DNA of 64,000 nucleotides from Hymenobacter lapidiphilus (GTDB lineage: Bacteria > Bacteroidota > Bacteroidia > Cytophagales > Hymenobacteraceae): positions 124,001-188,000 of the forward strand of contig NZ_QVLT01000003.1 in assembly GCF_003417065.2 (NCBI RefSeq), given 5' to 3'. The position numbers and the translations under genes are program-made. Shown here piece after piece: positions 25,195 to 36,569 of the stretch. The notes beneath the pieces are model-generated. The model was not told the origin of the DNA, made no database searches, and was given only the letters and a program-made list of their open reading frames with translations. Position 1 is the first letter of the stretch; every line of letters begins with the position of its first letter.

Positions 25195-26964
25195 ATGACG
25201 TTTTCCCGCACCTTCGATTTGCTGGCCCACTTGGCCGAAACCACTCCGCAGGCCGACTGCCTGGTAGAAAAGCGCGACGGCCGCTGGCAGCCCCGTAGCG
25301 CCCAACAGGTGCAGCAAAGCAGTGACCAACTCAGCCTGGGCCTGCGGAAGCTGGGAGTAGGAGCCGGCGACAAAGTGGCTATCATCTGCGCCAACCGGCC
25401 CGAGTGGGTGGTGGCCGATATGGCCATTGCCCAGCTCGGGGCCGTGAGCGTGCCGATGTACCCGACCATCACCGTCGACGACTACCGCCATATTTTCCAG
25501 GATGCCGGCGTGCGCGTGGTGCTGGTGCAGGATGCGCCGCTGCTCGACAAAGTGCGGGAGGCCATTGCTGGGCTCGAAACCGGCCCCGAGCACATCTTCA
25601 CCTTCGACCCCACGCCCGGCGCCCCCTCATATGCCGACCTGTTGGCCCAGGGTGCCGCCGCCGACCCGGCCGAGCTGGTACCGCTCAAAGCCGCCGTGCA
25701 GCCCGACGATTTGCTCACGCTCATCTACACTTCGGGCACCACCGGCCGGCCCAAGGGCGTCATGCTCAGCCACCGCAACATCCTGTTCAACTGCGAGAAC
25801 CTGCTGAGCTATCTGCCCCTGGCGCCGGGCGGTAAAACGCTCAGCTTTCTGCCCCTGAGCCATATTTTCGAGCGCACCGCCACGTTTCTGTACCTGCAGC
25901 TGGGCTTCAGCATCTACTACGCCGAGAGTGTGGCCCTCATTGCCGACAATCTGCGCGAGGTGCAGCCTCAGGCCTTCACGACGGTGCCGCGCCTGCTCGA
26001 AAAGATATTCGACAAGATTGTAGCCACCGGCCAGCAGCTGACCGGTACCAAACGCAAGCTCTTCGACTGGGCCCTGGAGTTGGGGCTACGCTACGACACC
26101 CAGCAGGACCAGGGCTGGTGGTACAACACGCAGCTGGCACTGGCTAACAAGCTCGTGTTCAGCAAGTGGCGGGCGGCCCTGGGCGGCGAGGTGCGCTTTA
26201 TTATCTGCGGCGGCGCGGCCCTGCAGCCGCGGCTGGCACGGGTGTTCTGGGCGGCCGGCATCCGGGTGATGGAGGGCTACGGCATGACCGAAACCTCGCC
26301 CGTAATTGCCGCCAGCCGGCCCGAGCCGGAGAACAACCTGATTGGGGCCGTGGGGCCGGTGCTGCCGAATGTGGAGGTGAAAATTGCGGCCGACGGCGAA
26401 ATCCTGACCCGCTCGCCCTCCGTGATGCGCGGTTACTACAACCGCCCCGACCTCACGGCCGAGGTGCTCGACGCCGACGGCTGGCTGCACACCGGCGACA
26501 TTGGCGAACTGGTGCGGGGCAAGTTCCTCAAAATAACGGACCGCAAAAAGGAGATGTTCAAGAACGCCAACGGCAAGTACGTGGCCCCGCAGCCCCTGGA
26601 ATCGAAGCTGTCGGAGTCGCCGCTGGTGGAACAGGTGATGGTGGTGGGCGAGGGCGAGAAATTCACGGCCGCGCTGCTGGTGCCGGCCTTTGCCGAGCTA
26701 CGCACCTGGGCCGCCGGCCAGGGCCTGCCCGCCGGGCTGTCGGACGAAGCGCTGGCGGGCCACGAGCGGGTGCAGCAGCGCTACGACCAGCTGTTGCAGG
26801 ACGCTAACGCCACATTTGCCCAGTGGGAACAGATAAAGAAAGTGGCGCTGCTGGCCACGCCCTGGAGCGTGGAATCGGGTGAACTGACGCCCACGCTCAA
26901 GTTGAAGCGCAAGATTATCCGCGAGAATAACGTGGCGGGCCTTGAACAGCTCTACCGCGGGTAG
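25195..26964 (+). CDS. Long-chain fatty acid-CoA ligase
   Basis: 589 residues of the ANL superfamily, long-chain AMP-forming acyl-CoA synthetase group. Motifs in order: P-loop-like YTSGTTGRPKGVMLSH (about 179-194), SFLPLSHIFERT, GYGMTETSPV, GWLHTGDIGE and DRKKEMFKNANGKYVAP with the C-terminal domain switch. Activates fatty acids with ATP and CoA for degradation or lipid synthesis. TATTTTTG at 25144-25151 is a likely promoter -7 box, about 43 bases before the start. Confidence 0.93.
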   Translation: MTFSRTFDLLAHLAETTPQADCLVEKRDGRWQPRSAQQVQQSSDQLSLGLRKLGVGAGDKVAIICANRPEWVVADMAIAQLGAVSVPMYPTITVDDYRHIFQDAGVRVVLVQDAPLLDKVREAIAGLETGPEHIFTFDPTPGAPSYADLLAQGAAADPAELVPLKAAVQPDDLLTLIYTSGTTGRPKGVMLSHRNILFNCENLLSYLPLAPGGKTLSFLPLSHIFERTATFLYLQLGFSIYYAESVALIADNLREVQPQAFTTVPRLLEKIFDKIVATGQQLTGTKRKLFDWALELGLRYDTQQDQGWWYNTQLALANKLVFSKWRAALGGEVRFIICGGAALQPRLARVFWAAGIRVMEGYGMTETSPVIAASRPEPENNLIGAVGPVLPNVEVKIAADGEILTRSPSVMRGYYNRPDLTAEVLDADGWLHTGDIGELVRGKFLKITDRKKEMFKNANGKYVAPQPLESKLSESPLVEQVMVVGEGEKFTAALLVPAFAELRTWAAGQGLPAGLSDEALAGHERVQQRYDQLLQDANATFAQWEQIKKVALLATPWSVESGELTPTLKLKRKIIRENNVAGLEQLYRG

Positions 26965-27076
26965 GACCATAAAATACTCCGCAACCTGGGCCAGAATAAG
27001 GCATTATTCTGGCCCGCCGGAAAATCTTTTTTTGGTGGCAGATGTTATAATACTGAACCTGCTATATCTTCATCCC

Positions 27077-27250
27077 ATGCGCAAAGACTTGTTCAACCTC
27101 GGCCCCGTGTTCGGTTATTTCTTCCGCAAGAATGACCCCAATCGGCCTTCCAATTTCAATCTGCGGACCATGCACTTCATCAATAAGCTGAGCATGTCGA
27201 TATTTCTGGTGGGGCTTCTAGTACTGCTTTACCGCTGGTTCCTCCGCTAG
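27077..27250 (+). CDS. Small single-span membrane protein, 57 residues
   Basis: MRKDLFNLGPVFGYFFRKND, then a polar stretch and one C-terminal membrane helix (SIFLVGLLVLLYRWFLR). The positive N-terminal part and terminal RWFLR suggest a fixed topology. I recall short proteins of this form, beginning LFNLGPVFGYFF, as conserved in Hymenobacter-type genomes (possibly a DUF6728-like family), but function is unknown. ATG at 27077 was preferred, because the longer frame from 26942 overlaps the acyl-CoA ligase and reads poorly. Confidence 0.7.
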   Translation: MRKDLFNLGPVFGYFFRKNDPNRPSNFNLRTMHFINKLSMSIFLVGLLVLLYRWFLR

Positions 27251-27361
27251 GCCGGAACCAGCATCGGCAACCAAAGCCACCAGTTGGTATATTTAAGCCG
27301 CCTGCCATCCTTCGCACTGCTTGGGGTAGCAGGCGGTTTGCTTTCCTGACGCTGCCCGCCC

Positions 27362-27712
27362 ATGCACATCGAAGACTTCCGCGACTACTGCCTGCTGAAG
27401 CCCGGCGTTACAGAGCAAACGCCCTTCGGCCCCGATACGCTGGTGTTCAAAGTCGGCAGCAAGATTTTCGCCCTTACTGACCTCAACATTTTCGGCAGCA
27501 TCAACCTCAAGTGCGACCCCGAGCGGGCCATGGAATTGCGCGAGCAGCACGAGTACGTACGGCCCGGCTACCATATGAACAAGAAGCACTGGAACACGGT
27601 GCTCATCGGCACCGGCATCCCCAGTGTGCAACTCCGCGAGCTAATTGACCACTCCTATGATTTGGTGCGCGCCTCCCTGCCCCGGGCAGTGCGGGAAGGA
27701 ATAGAGGGGTAA
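27362..27712 (+). CDS. MmcQ/YjbR family protein
   Basis: 116 residues, the usual family length. Typical marks: DYCLLKPGVTEQTPFGPDTL, KIFALTDLN, LKCDPERAMELREQH, YVRPGYHMNKKHWNTVLI and LIDHSYDLV. The fold is a double-wing DNA-binding-like (CyaY-like) structure; biochemical role is unknown, and members are thought to bind nucleic acid or protein partners. Cytoplasmic, single gene, followed by two palindromic repeats. Confidence 0.88.
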   Translation: MHIEDFRDYCLLKPGVTEQTPFGPDTLVFKVGSKIFALTDLNIFGSINLKCDPERAMELREQHEYVRPGYHMNKKHWNTVLIGTGIPSVQLRELIDHSYDLVRASLPRAVREGIEG

Positions 27713-27720
27713 AATAGAAC

Positions 27721-27817
27721 GTCATTTAGAGCGAAGCGAAGAATATCGCGGGCTGAAGTAATCCTGTCGTAGGAAATTACTTCGGCACGCGAGATTCTTC
27801 GCTTCGCTCTGAATGAC
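27721..27817. repeat. Dispersed palindrome, family B copy 1
   Basis: Imperfect 30-bp arms (27721-27750 and 27788-27817) around GAGCGAAGCGAAGAAT. Related copies: 43723-43823, 50269-50352, 59541-59640. Confidence 0.75.
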
Positions 27818-27851
27818 GGTCTTTTCTGAGCCCTAAAAAAACCTGAGTTGT

Positions 27852-27980
27852 GGAGGTCGGTGTAGGGGCGGGGCTTGCCCCCGCCCGCCGTTAGAACAAC
27901 GTGTTGAACGGCAGATACAGGCCCGCTACGCGTCGTTATGGCGGCGGGCGGGGGCAAGCCCCGCCCCTACACCGACCTCC
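27852..27980. repeat. Dispersed palindrome, family A copy 2
   Basis: About 39-bp nearly perfect arms at both ends around an unpaired centre of roughly 50 bases. It lies 17 bases from the leuS stop codon. Confidence 0.75.
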
Positions 27981-27996
27981 CCACTTGGGTTAAAAG

Positions 27997-31014
<3,018 letters not shown>

Positions 31015-31022
31015 GGTTGACG

Positions 31023-31056
31023 GAGCTGTTAGCTGATAGCCGTCAGCTAATAGCTT
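31023..31056. repeat. GCTAACAGC-type repeat upstream of leuS
   Basis: Contains the 18 bases 31023-31040 that are identical to part of ispG (21892-21909), followed by CAGCTAATAGC. Confidence 0.6.
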
Positions 31057-31117
31057 TCGGGCTGTAGGTTAGAGGCGTTTAAGCGGGCGAAATTACGCAA
31101 AATTCGTCCTTAGCTGG

Positions 31118-31217
31118 TTTCACGCAGGGTCTCGGGGTGGGTGACGCAGGGTTTCGCAGTGTCGTTCAACGGCCACTGCGAGACCCTGCGTCACCCACCC
31201 CGAGACACTGCGTGAAA
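31118..31217. repeat. Large palindrome (family C)
   Basis: 44-bp arms (31118-31161 and 31174-31217) that are nearly perfect reverse complements around a 12-base spacer. The right arm ends directly at the stop codon of the CrtA-like gene, so it may also act as its terminator. Confidence 0.75.
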
Positions 31218-31898
31218 TTATAGCTGCCCGTCCCACGCGCCCTTGGTGCTCAGCACCCGAAACCGGGCGAACATTTCCTCCGAATACCAGTCTTCCTGCC
31301 GCGTCAGGCGAATAACCTCTTTGTGCTTTTCGTTGCGGTAGGCGTAATCCTGCATGGCGCGGGCCGAGTCCCAGAGGCTGACGGTGGCCTGGCGCACAAT
31401 GGGCAGCTCGCCCAGCCCGATAGCGGCCCGCACACCCGGCGCATCGGCAATGGTGGCACTCACTGGGGCCACGTAGCGCCAGAAACGGGGCGTCTTCAGC
31501 AGCCGGATAGACGCCCGCGTAAGTACCAGCACCGGCGCATCAGCATCAGCCGTTTCGGTGGCGTAGTCAAACGGGTTCACCCCATCCCAGAGGCCGTGGG
31601 CCTTAATGGGGGTCAGGTGAGCCGTCCAGATGTCGGTGGTGCGCTGGCGGAACTGCTGCCAGAGCGGGTGCCGGCCAAAGAACTCCGCGGCCGCGGCTTC
31701 CGACTCCCAGACGGCCATAAAGCCGTAGCGGCGCAGGTTGGGCAGGGCCCCGAAGCCATTGGTGGCCCCGCTGCCCAGCAGCTTGGCAAACCGCAGACCC
31801 GCCACCCGCCGCAGGCCCCACGGGGCCGTGCCCATCTGGGAAAACCCCCAACGGCGCTGGTTGGGCTGGAGGGTGATAATAGATAAAGTGGTAAGCAA
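31218..31898 (-). CDS. Spheroidene monooxygenase-like (CrtA-like) protein
   Basis: 226 residues. Features of the CrtA family: RWGFSQMGTAPWGLRRVAGL at the N-terminus, RYGFMAVWESEAAAAEFFG, then VLTRASIRLLKTPRFWRYV, and QDYAYRNEKHKEVIRLTRQE near the C-terminus. CrtA oxidises carotenoids and belongs to a heme-binding ferredoxin-like fold; in non-carotenoid settings the role is unknown. No carotenoid gene is nearby. Start: TTG 31898 is preferred because an ATG at 31961 lies beyond a terminator hairpin (31930-31955) of the upstream gene. Confidence 0.7.
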   Translation of the reverse strand: MLTTLSIITLQPNQRRWGFSQMGTAPWGLRRVAGLRFAKLLGSGATNGFGALPNLRRYGFMAVWESEAAAAEFFGRHPLWQQFRQRTTDIWTAHLTPIKAHGLWDGVNPFDYATETADADAPVLVLTRASIRLLKTPRFWRYVAPVSATIADAPGVRAAIGLGELPIVRQATVSLWDSARAMQDYAYRNEKHKEVIRLTRQEDWYSEEMFARFRVLSTKGAWDGQL

Positions 31899-31929
31899 GG
31901 GAGTGAGGTCTGGAGAGAAAGCAACAAAA

Positions 31930-31955
31930 AAGGGCCGGAATTGCTTCCGGCCCTT
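31930..31955 (-). terminator. Rho-independent terminator, minus strand
   Basis: Perfect 11-bp stem (31930-31940 with 31945-31955), 4-base loop. On the minus strand it is followed by a run of T, directly behind the stress flavoprotein gene. Confidence 0.85.
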
Positions 31956-31976
31956 CTGCAATCAGCCAAATATAGG

Positions 31977-32492
31977 CTACTTGACTTCTACTTTAGCATG
32001 TTCGTTCACGTCGTCGGAGTCGCTCTTCTCGCCCGTGGCTACGGCCCGCACGTAGGCGTAGGCGCGGCTGAGCAGGCCGCTGGGCGAATCCCAGTACTCG
32101 CCCTTTTCAATCTCCACTTTCAGAATCATAATGTTAGGGTCCTCTTTGCCCTCAGGGAACCAGGCCTTCATGTCCTCGCTCCACAGCTCATTGATTTTGG
32201 CCTGGTCGCGGTAGGCATTGCAGCGGCCCGAAACCGACACATACACGTTGTCGTCGGGGTTGCCGTAGCTCAAACCTACGTGGCTATCCTTTTTCACCTC
32301 GTATACCTTGGCCGAATCCTTATCGGTCAGGAAGAGCAGGGAGTTGTCGGCCTCGGGCTTCTGGGTGGCCATCGGGCGGCTACGCAACGATTTGTCGTCG
32401 TCGGAGGTAGTCGTCATCATGCAGATATTGATGTCCTTGATTTTTTCGAGCAGCGTCTTAACGTCGTTGGTTACGGGCGTTTTATTAGCCAT
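31977..32492 (-). CDS. Pyridoxamine 5'-phosphate oxidase-like stress protein
   Basis: 171 residues from ATG 32492. Split-barrel flavin-binding fold of the general stress protein 26 type: DINICMMTTTSDDDKSLRSR, PMATQ, LLFLTDKDSAKVYEVKKD, HVGLSYGNPDDNVYVSVSGR and an acidic C-terminus (KVEIEKGEYWDSPSG). Members bind FMN or FAD and are linked to stress, but a reaction is not established. Ends at a clear terminator. The longer frame to 32531 adds an unrelated N-terminus. Confidence 0.85.
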   Translation of the reverse strand: MANKTPVTNDVKTLLEKIKDINICMMTTTSDDDKSLRSRPMATQKPEADNSLLFLTDKDSAKVYEVKKDSHVGLSYGNPDDNVYVSVSGRCNAYRDQAKINELWSEDMKAWFPEGKEDPNIMILKVEIEKGEYWDSPSGLLSRAYAYVRAVATGEKSDSDDVNEHAKVEVK

Positions 32493-32639
32493 GATAATGC
32501 AGGTTTGGGTTGGGTTAAATGATAGGAGCAAAGCGCCCTGGCCAAGGCCGGAGGCGCGGAAGTAAATACGGCCCGCCTATGGTTGGGGTTGGCTATGCGG
32601 TCCGCATTGCCCGTATTATACCAACCTTACCCGCACTTC

Positions 32640-33266
32640 ATGAACTTTCTGGCCCACCTGCTACTCTCCGGCTCGCCCGCCGCCACCCCCCACTACGACG
32701 ATATAGTAGTGGGCAACTTCGCGGCCGAAGCCGTGCGGGGCCGGGCCGGGCTGCTGGCCTACCCCGAGCCAGTGCAGCGCGGCATCCGCCTGCACCGCTT
32801 CATCGACTCGTTTACTGACACCCACCCCGTTGTGCGCCGCACCACGGCTCGCCTGCGCGAAGCCGGTCTGGGCAAGTGGGCCGGCGTAGTGGCCGACATG
32901 GGCTACGACCACCTGCTGGCCCGCGACTTCACCCACCACCACCCCGCCGAGCCGCTACCCGATTTCGCCCAGCGCCAATACGCGCTACTGCACGCCCGCC
33001 GCCACGAAATACCGGAGCGCCTCCAGCCCCTGCTGCACCACATGCGCCAGGGCGACTGGCTCAGCGGCTACGCCCACCCCACAGGCTTAGAACAGGCGCT
33101 GCAGGGCCTCAGCCGCCGCGTGCCCGCCGGGGCCATAATGGCCACCGGCGCCGCCGCCTTCCTGGCCGAGCTGCCTGCCTACGAGGCCGATTTCGCGGAG
33201 TTCTGGCCGCAGTTGCGGATGGGGGTGGAGGGTAGCATCACTGAGTTTCTAAAAGAAGTGGGCTGA
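32640..33266 (+). CDS. acpH: Acyl-carrier-protein phosphodiesterase (AcpH-like)
   Basis: 208 residues from ATG 32640. Family marks: MNFLAHLLLSG at the start, VGNFAAEAVRG, GIRLHRFIDSFTDTHPVVRR with the HD-type metal residues, DMGYDHLLARDF and SGYAHPTGLEQALQGLSRR. The enzyme removes 4'-phosphopantetheine from holo-ACP. Single gene with divergent neighbours. The 106 bases after it (33267-33372) show nothing recognisable. Confidence 0.9.
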   Translation: MNFLAHLLLSGSPAATPHYDDIVVGNFAAEAVRGRAGLLAYPEPVQRGIRLHRFIDSFTDTHPVVRRTTARLREAGLGKWAGVVADMGYDHLLARDFTHHHPAEPLPDFAQRQYALLHARRHEIPERLQPLLHHMRQGDWLSGYAHPTGLEQALQGLSRRVPAGAIMATGAAAFLAELPAYEADFAEFWPQLRMGVEGSITEFLKEVG

Positions 33267-33372
33267 GGAAGCTCCGCTGTTTTTGGCGGGCAAATCGGGA
33301 GGGAAAGCAGTGGTTTAAGGTGCTGGCCTCGGATGCAATGAATCACCCTAAAAACCGTGCGCCGCCAACTGC

Positions 33373-33783
33373 CTACATCGGTAGCTTCTCGCGCAGGGCA
33401 CTGTAGGTCCAGGTGCCGGCCAGAGCGGCCAGAATCATTACAGCGGCGGCGGCTACACCGCTGCCGAGCTGGGCAAACAGGGGGCCGGGGCAGGCGCCGG
33501 TCAGGGCCCAGCCCAGTCCGAAAATAATGCCCCCGATCCAGGTGCCGTGGGTGTACTTTTTATCAGCAAGCACGATTTCCTCACCGTTGATGGTTTTGAG
33601 GCGGTTGCGCTTGATCAGCTGGATGGAAACCAGGCCCACCACAATGGCCGAGCCGATAACGCCATACATATGTAAGGCCTGGAAGCGGAACATTTCCTGA
33701 ATCCGGAACCAGCTGATGACTTCGCTTTTGGTGAGAATAATGCCGAACAGCACGCCCAGCGCCAGGTATTTGATGTTTTTCAT
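33373..33783 (-). CDS. YeeE/YedE half transporter (second half)
   Basis: 136 residues with four hydrophobic segments (LALGVLFGIILTK, VIGSAIVVGLVSIQLI, WIGGIIFGLGWALTGACPG, AAVMILAALAGTWTY). The motif GACPGPLFAQLGSG puts Cys98 in the position used by TsuA/YeeE thiosulfate transporters. Works as a pair with the next gene: its start is two bases after that gene's stop. Likely an inner-membrane importer of thiosulfate or a related sulfur compound. Confidence 0.9.
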   Translation of the reverse strand: MKNIKYLALGVLFGIILTKSEVISWFRIQEMFRFQALHMYGVIGSAIVVGLVSIQLIKRNRLKTINGEEIVLADKKYTHGTWIGGIIFGLGWALTGACPGPLFAQLGSGVAAAAVMILAALAGTWTYSALREKLPM

Positions 33784-33785
33784 CG

Positions 33786-34346
33786 TTAAAAAAGCAAGGG
33801 GTAAATCACCCAGGTTAGCAGCAGGCCTCCCGCAAAAAAGCCGATAACGGCCACCAGCGACACCCATTGCAGGTTGGAGAGGCCCGAAATGGCGTGGCCC
33901 GAGGTGCAGCCGCCGGCGTAGCGTGTGCCGAAGCCCACCAGAAAGCCGCCCAGTACCATAAATACCCAGCCCTTCCAGTTGGCCAGATTCTCCAGGGCAA
34001 ACAGCTCTTTGGGCAGCAGGCCCGAGAAGTCAGTCAGCCCCATCTGGGTCTTCAGGTCGCGCACGGTTTCAGCCGAAATGGCGATGGTGTCGGGGTGGCC
34101 CATCACCTGGTAGCCAATAAAGCCGCCGATGCCAATGCCGAGCACAAACCACAGATTCCAGCTTTCCTTGCGCCAATCGTAGGTGAGGAAGGGAATGCCG
34201 GCCGGTAGGCAGGCAGCGCACACGTGGCGCAGCGAGGAGCTGATGCCCAAGGCTTTATTGCCGATGAGCAGCAGCGCCGGCACCGTGAGGCCGATAAGCG
34301 GGCCGGCCACGTACCAGGCCCAGGATTGTTGCAGAAGATCAGTCAT
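33786..34346 (-). CDS. YeeE/YedE half transporter (first half)
   Basis: 186 residues with membrane helices at about 12-30, 66-82, 126-143, 162-183 and the signature [11 protein letters not shown], Cys147 being the sulfur-passing residue in characterised homologues. Together with the 136-residue protein downstream it would make the split form of a thiosulfate transporter. It follows the methyltransferase gene by 19 bases in an operon of four genes (rhodanese, methyltransferase, two transporter halves). Confidence 0.92.
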   Translation of the reverse strand: MTDLLQQSWAWYVAGPLIGLTVPALLLIGNKALGISSSLRHVCAACLPAGIPFLTYDWRKESWNLWFVLGIGIGGFIGYQVMGHPDTIAISAETVRDLKTQMGLTDFSGLLPKELFALENLANWKGWVFMVLGGFLVGFGTRYAGGCTSGHAISGLSNLQWVSLVAVIGFFAGGLLLTWVIYPLLF

Positions 34347-34365
34347 GAAAACGAGCTACAGAGAA

Positions 34366-35010
34366 CTACGCCGCGGCCGGCTGCTGCTGGCGGCGGAATG
34401 AGCAGAACAGGAAGTTCTGGCTGGTTTGAAAGGGGGTGAGGTGGTCTTCGGTGCGGCAACGCAGTTTCGTGAAGCCCTGCTGCAGCTGTTGCGTGAGGCT
34501 GGCCTCATCATACTGCTGCACGGGCAGCCCGCTGCAGGCCGTGGGGCCATCGGTGGAGAAAGTGCCCATGGTGAGGTAGCCCTGCGGTGCCACAGCCTGC
34601 CGGGCCAGGGCCAGGTAGTGCGCCATATCAGAAGCGGTGGTTAGGAAATGAAACGCGGCCCGGTCGTGCCAAAGGGCGTACTGCTGCGGCGGAATGAAGC
34701 CGCGGATATCGGCCTCTATCCACCTTACCCGGTCGGCGGCGGGGCCCAGGCGCTGGCGGGCGCGGGCCAGCGCCGCCCCCGAAATGTCGAGCACCGTCAG
34801 GTTCTCATAGCCCTCGGCCAGCAAAAAATCCACCAGCCGACTATCCCCCCCGCCAATATCAATGATGGGAGCTTGGCTGGGTAGTTCGAAGGCGTGGATG
34901 AACTCCAGCGAGGTCTGGGGTACTTCTTCTGTCCAGCTCACCTCGTGGGGCTGGCGGGTTTCGTACACGGTTTCCCAGTGTTGTTTTGGGCCAGATGCGG
35001 GCTTTTTCAT
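34366..35010 (-). CDS. Class I SAM-dependent methyltransferase in sulfur operon
   Basis: 214 residues from ATG 35010. SAM site [20 protein letters not shown] (about 46-66), then [18 protein letters not shown], the acidic end of strand 3 ([10 protein letters not shown]) and [11 protein letters not shown]. Starts [19 protein letters not shown], a form found in many thiol or small-molecule methyltransferases. Given the operon, methylation of sulfide or a thiol is a reasonable guess, but no direct evidence. Four bases behind the rhodanese gene, so translation is probably coupled. Confidence 0.8.
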   Translation of the reverse strand: MKKPASGPKQHWETVYETRQPHEVSWTEEVPQTSLEFIHAFELPSQAPIIDIGGGDSRLVDFLLAEGYENLTVLDISGAALARARQRLGPAADRVRWIEADIRGFIPPQQYALWHDRAAFHFLTTASDMAHYLALARQAVAPQGYLTMGTFSTDGPTACSGLPVQQYDEASLTQQLQQGFTKLRCRTEDHLTPFQTSQNFLFCSFRRQQQPAAA

Positions 35011-35014
35011 GGCT

Positions 35015-35353
35015 TTAGCGCACCAGCGGTTCAGACCAGTCGAGCACGCCGCCGAGCATATTATGCACGTTCGCAAATCCGGCTTTGCTGAGCTGCCCGG
35101 CTGCCGTGGCCGAGCGGGCACCGCTGCGGCAGTATACGTACACCGGGGCATCTTTGTCGAGGGCGGCGGCGCGCTGCGTGAAGTCAGGCGCCGTCACTTC
35201 CAGGTTCAGGGCGTTGGGCAGGTGGCCGCCGGCAAACTCGTCGGGGCGTCGCACATCCAGCAGCACCGCGCCGGGCTGGCGCAACCCCTGCGCAAACTGC
35301 GCGGGGGTCAGGTTCTGATAAGCGGGAGCAGCGGATTTCAGGAAATCAAACAT
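35015..35353 (-). CDS. Rhodanese-like sulfurtransferase
   Basis: 112 residues, one rhodanese domain. VLLDVRRPDEFAGGHLPNAL near 30-49 and the active-site loop CRSGARS with Cys75. Would move persulfide sulfur to acceptors in the cytoplasm. First gene of the operon with a methyltransferase and two YeeE halves. ATG at 35353 is the natural start, since the part up to 35443 is not conserved in style. Confidence 0.9.
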   Translation of the reverse strand: MFDFLKSAAPAYQNLTPAQFAQGLRQPGAVLLDVRRPDEFAGGHLPNALNLEVTAPDFTQRAAALDKDAPVYVYCRSGARSATAAGQLSKAGFANVHNMLGGVLDWSEPLVR

Positions 35354-35505
35354 GAGAAGTTTAAAAAAGGAAAGAGGAAATGACCGGGGCCGTATGCCCG
35401 CTAGTCGCCGGCTTAAAGCACTCGTGCCTAAGCAAATGCACATTGCGCCTGAAGCAACGCTTCGCTAATTAGAACGAAAGCTGACAGCTAGCGGCTAATG
35501 GCTCA

Positions 35506-35640
35506 TTACTTAATAGACTGAAACGACTTCACAGCCTCGCCTAAATCGAAAACGGGCGTGTTTCCCAGCACCGGGGCCACAATGCTGCTGCCCGCAGCCG
35601 AGCGGTAGCCGCCGGCGCAATGCACCACCACCGGCTTGCC
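35506..35640 (-). pseudogene. C-terminal remnant of a rhodanese-domain protein
   Basis: Only 44 codons remain: GKPVVVHCAGGYRSAAGSSI, then VAPVLGNTPVFDLGEAVKSF, QSIK and TAA. HCAGGYRS is the active-site loop of rhodanese domains attached to metallo-beta-lactamase persulfide hydrolases, a usual companion of the YeeE genes in Bacteroidota. Upstream of residue GKP the sequence abruptly becomes a thioredoxin gene on the opposite strand, so the 5' part has been deleted. Confidence 0.7.
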
Positions 35641-35955
35641 AGCTGGTGCCCGCCCTGCGTGGCCGAGATGCCGGGCATTCAGGCACTCTACAAAAAAATG
35701 GATCCTGAAAAGGTGGCCTTCGTGATGATTTCGCTGGATGAGAATCCGGCCAGGGCCCGGGCCATGCTTAAGCGCAAGGGCTACACGTTCCCGGTGTATT
35801 TCCCTGCCGGCCCGCTGGTTCCGCCTTTCAATTCCAACTCCATTCCCTCCACCGTAATTCTGGGCCCCAACGGCGAGGTAGCCGCTCGCCACGACGGCAT
35901 GGCCGACTACGACACGCCCGAGTTTAAAGCGGCCCTGGAGCAGCTGGCGCGCTAG
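35641..35955 (+). pseudogene. C-terminal remnant of a TlpA/thioredoxin-like protein
   Basis: Starts in the middle of the active site (ASWCPPCVAEMPGIQALYKK) and continues normally through FVMISLDENPARARAMLKR to FNSNSIPSTVILGPNGEV and the stop. The first strands of the fold, and any signal peptide or promoter, are missing. An ATG at 35620 inside the joined rhodanese remnant opens a 111-codon frame, but the product would lack the N-terminal half of the fold. Confidence 0.72.
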
Positions 35956-36184
35956 TCCGGCTTGCTGGTATATACTCCCTCATGCGGGCGCCAGCCATAG
36001 TGGCTGCGCTTTCCGTTTATGCCCTTGCGTCTAATTTCCCGCACCGGCTACTGCGCGCCGGGCTACCCGTTGGCGAAAATTGTGCTGCGCACTGGCCGGG
36101 GTAATAAAGGCCCTGGAGCCTGTCCGCCACTGCCCGTGTGCCGTATGCACAGTAGTAAACGGTCACCATTAGTACCACCGCCCC

Positions 36185-36432
36185 ATGAACAAGCTGCTGC
36201 GTCTTATTGCCTCCCCGGCCGCCGAATTGCCCGCGCCGCCATTGGCGCTTCGCTGGTTGCTGCGGGCCTGATCCGGGGCCGCAATGGATTGCCGCTGACG
36301 GTGGCCGGCCTGCTGCCGCTGTCGATGGGGGTTTTCGACTGGTGCTTGCTGGCGCCTCTAAAAGGGCTGCCTTTCAATGGGCCGCAACTTCGCGCTATAC
36401 TGGGGCCCGAAAGCAGTGCGGTTGCCGGGTAA
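36185..36432 (+). pseudogene. DUF2892 (YgaP-like) membrane protein gene with one frameshift
   Basis: ATG 36185 gives MNKLLRLIASPA, then the frame is lost; adding one G near 36221 continues as GRIARAAIGASLVAAGLIRG, GLLPLSMGVFDWCLLAPLKG and LPFNGPQLRAIL. That is a complete DUF2892 protein of about 82 residues with two membrane helices and the Cys typical of the family, often associated with rhodanese and sulfide genes. The 229 bases before it (35956-36184) show nothing recognisable. Confidence 0.75.
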
Positions 36433-36569
36433 GCTCGGCTGCTCAAAACCAATCAATTGCCAGCCCACTTTATCTCGGGTCCGAAACACCGGCTCACTTC
36501 CAACCGAGGTTGCCAAAGCGCGCGAACCACCCTGGCGTGCGGCTTATTGTCCCGACTCTCAAAACTTCT

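Noticed and set aside
31899-31961. Upstream start (ATG 31961) of the CrtA-like gene
   Set aside because: It would put the start inside or before the terminator hairpin of the preceding gene and adds an atypical basic N-terminus.
35506-35892. 128-codon minus-strand frame running through both remnants
   Set aside because: Only its last 44 codons are rhodanese-like; the rest is the antisense of the thioredoxin remnant, so it is a by-product of the deletion.
36207-36569. 121-codon N-terminal extension of the flavoprotein reductase
   Set aside because: It reads through the DUF2892 gene and the gap in a non-coding style; the FAD motif starts directly after ATG 36570.
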